Shown here in pieces: positions 5,174 to 6,381 of a stretch of 6,381 nt of DNA. How positions within the stretch are numbered: position 1 is the stretch's first letter; every line of letters starts with the position of its first letter. Origin of the DNA: an uncultured Methylobacter sp. (GTDB lineage Bacteria > Pseudomonadota > Gammaproteobacteria > Methylococcales > Methylomonadaceae); assembly GCA_903831545.1 (NCBI GenBank), contig CAIKYI010000634.1, forward strand, positions 1 to 6,381, read 5' to 3'. A program made the translations under genes and the position numbers. The notes beneath the pieces were generated by a model. That model had not been told where the DNA came from. It searched no databases and was given only the letters and a program-made list of their open reading frames with translations.

Positions 5174-6381
5174 ATGCAAGAGCAGATAGCGCAGCTTTTT
5201 AGTTATGTAAAAGGTGCATTCGGCCATAAATGGTTAGCACTAAGTATTGCCTGGATAATCAGTCTTAGTGGATGGGTATTTGTAATTGATATGCCTAACA
5301 AATATATTTCTGAAGCAAGGGTTCATGTTGAAACAAAAACAATGTTACAACCTTTACTGCGAGGAATGACTATTCAAGCCGATACAGCCGGATTGTTGCG
5401 TGTTATGCAGGTGTTGATGTTTACGCGGAATAATCTTGAACAGATTATAAAAATGTCTGATCTGGACAAAAATTCAAGTGCCTCTGATAGGAATGCTCTG
5501 TTAGATGGCTTGAAAAAAAATATTAAAATTGAAGGCGGGCGTGATGATGTTTTTACAATAAAATATGAAGCTACCTCTCCCAGTCTAGCTAAAAATGTTG
5601 TACAAGCTGTTTTAACGGTTTTTTCCGAGCAAACCCATCAATCCACTCTTGCAGGTACAGATGTTGCCAAGAAGTTTATTGAGGATCAACTTCATGAATA
5701 TGAAGGACGGTTAAGGAATGCAGAACAAGCCAAAGAAAACTTTAAACGCGCTAATCTGGGTTTATTGCCAGGAGAAGGAGGTGGTCAAATTGCCCAGGTC
5801 CAAGGCGCAATGAATCTTCTTGAAGACGCAAAATTACAGTTAAGTGAGGCAATTTCGCGACAAAAAACCCTCACAGAGCAATTAAATGACATAAAAGATT
5901 CTGATGAAGACTGGTCGGTTGCCGATTTTGGGACTGAAACGGCTGCGGCAACAACAGAAGAAGATTCAAGAATAGAAGCACTAAATTTAAGGAAAAAAGA
6001 ACTTTTAGTCAGATTTACAGAAAACCACCCCGAGATTGTATCAATTAATAAAACAATTAAAAGTCTGGAAAAAGTCAAACAAGATGCAGAAAAGAACAAG
6101 CCGGAAGTAGCTGCGGCAGATGAAACAGAAGATATGTTTGTCAAACCAAATGTTATGGCAAATCCCTATGTTCAGACCATAAAAGTTGCTCTAAATGAAG
6201 CAGATGCACAGGTAGCATCAGCTAAAGCGCGAGTAGATGAATTGAAAGCCCGCGTGGACAAAATTGGAGAAGAGTTGCATTCAAGACTGACAGTTGAAAC
6301 CGCATTGCAGAATTTAAACAGAGACTATGATGCCATTAAAAGTAATTACGAAAGATTACTTGAAAGTAGGGAGCAGGCGAG
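5174..6381 (+). CDS. Wzz/GNVR-like EPS chain-length determinant, EpsF-like (XrtA system), 3'-truncated by window
   Basis: The frame runs open from ATG at 5174 past the window end, giving 402 residues with no stop. An in-frame TAG at 5162-5164 rules out an earlier start; the Shine-Dalgarno sequence is poor (GTGGGA). The protein opens MQEQIAQLFSYVKGAFGHKW, followed by one membrane segment at about 20-39 (WLALSIAWIISLSGWVFVID). Then comes the Wzz domain, with KYISEARVHVETKTMLQPLLRG (43-64) and LRVMQVLMFTRNNLEQII (75-92). Long charged helices, probably coiled coil, cover about 165-240, 265-310 and 335-395 in the periplasm. FTENHPEIVSINKTIKSLE (281-299), NPYVQTIKVALNEADAQV (330-347) and LNRDYDAIKSNYERLLESREQA (381-402) match the XrtA-associated chain-length family. 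A second membrane segment would lie beyond the window. The role is control of polymer length in the inner membrane, acting with the export lipoprotein. Whether a tyrosine-kinase domain follows cannot be seen; in XrtA loci the kinase is usually separate. Confidence 0.88.
   Translation, partial: MQEQIAQLFSYVKGAFGHKWLALSIAWIISLSGWVFVIDMPNKYISEARVHVETKTMLQPLLRGMTIQADTAGLLRVMQVLMFTRNNLEQIIKMSDLDKNSSASDRNALLDGLKKNIKIEGGRDDVFTIKYEATSPSLAKNVVQAVLTVFSEQTHQSTLAGTDVAKKFIEDQLHEYEGRLRNAEQAKENFKRANLGLLPGEGGGQIAQVQGAMNLLEDAKLQLSEAISRQKTLTEQLNDIKDSDEDWSVADFGTETAAATTEEDSRIEALNLRKKELLVRFTENHPEIVSINKTIKSLEKVKQDAEKNKPEVAAADETEDMFVKPNVMANPYVQTIKVALNEADAQVASAKARVDELKARVDKIGEELHSRLTVETALQNLNRDYDAIKSNYERLLESREQA

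Noticed and set aside
5785..6144. 119-codon minus-strand frame rich in Ser
   Set aside because: It is antisense to the coiled-coil coding part of the chain-length gene; Ser and Phe richness is what reverse reading of Glu/Lys-rich helices gives.

Overview
The window is a stretch of an exopolysaccharide (EPS) gene cluster, with all supported genes on the + strand. From left to right it holds: the 3' part of a long TPR-repeat gene; a UDP-glucuronate 4-epimerase-type sugar-nucleotide epimerase; a UDP-HexNAc 6-dehydrogenase of the TviB/WbpA type; a small outer-membrane export lipoprotein of the Wza/EpsE kind; a 371-base non-coding gap; and the 5' part of a Wzz-like chain-length determinant. The combination of a PrsT-like TPR protein, an EpsE-type export lipoprotein and an EpsF-type chain-length protein is the layout of XrtA (exosortase A)/PEP-CTERM-associated EPS loci in Gram-negative bacteria. 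The exosortase and PEP-CTERM substrates are not in the window, so that assignment rests on family resemblance of the proteins.

Organism: the lipobox signal peptide, the outer-membrane export protein and the locus type point to a Gram-negative proteobacterium. The DNA is AT-rich (by eye about 40% G+C). A low-GC gammaproteobacterium, for example a methanotroph of the Methylococcales, would fit, but this is a guess from protein flavour and base composition, not a demonstration.

How the genes fit together: the epimerase and dehydrogenase form a coupled pair (TAATG overlap) that makes an activated uronic or aminouronic acid, an acidic building block for the polymer. The chain-length protein sits in the inner membrane and sets polymer length, and the lipoprotein carries the polymer through the outer membrane. 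The TPR protein is a probable scaffold or accessory lipoprotein of the same system. Genes from the TPR protein to the export lipoprotein are tightly packed (gaps of 51, -1 and 66 bases) and probably co-transcribed. The gap before the chain-length gene contains a hairpin and may mark a transcript boundary.

Most unusual points: an uninterrupted run of 13 glycines encoded by a GGN trinucleotide tract inside the SLBB region of the export lipoprotein; a 20-codon mini-ORF with a strong Shine-Dalgarno sequence wedged between the dehydrogenase and the export gene, whose stop codon overlaps the next ribosome-binding site; a perfect 16-bp palindrome just before the TTG-started epimerase; and a pairing of epimerase and dehydrogenase subfamilies that leaves the sugar product open. 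I found no RNA genes, mobile elements or CRISPR arrays.
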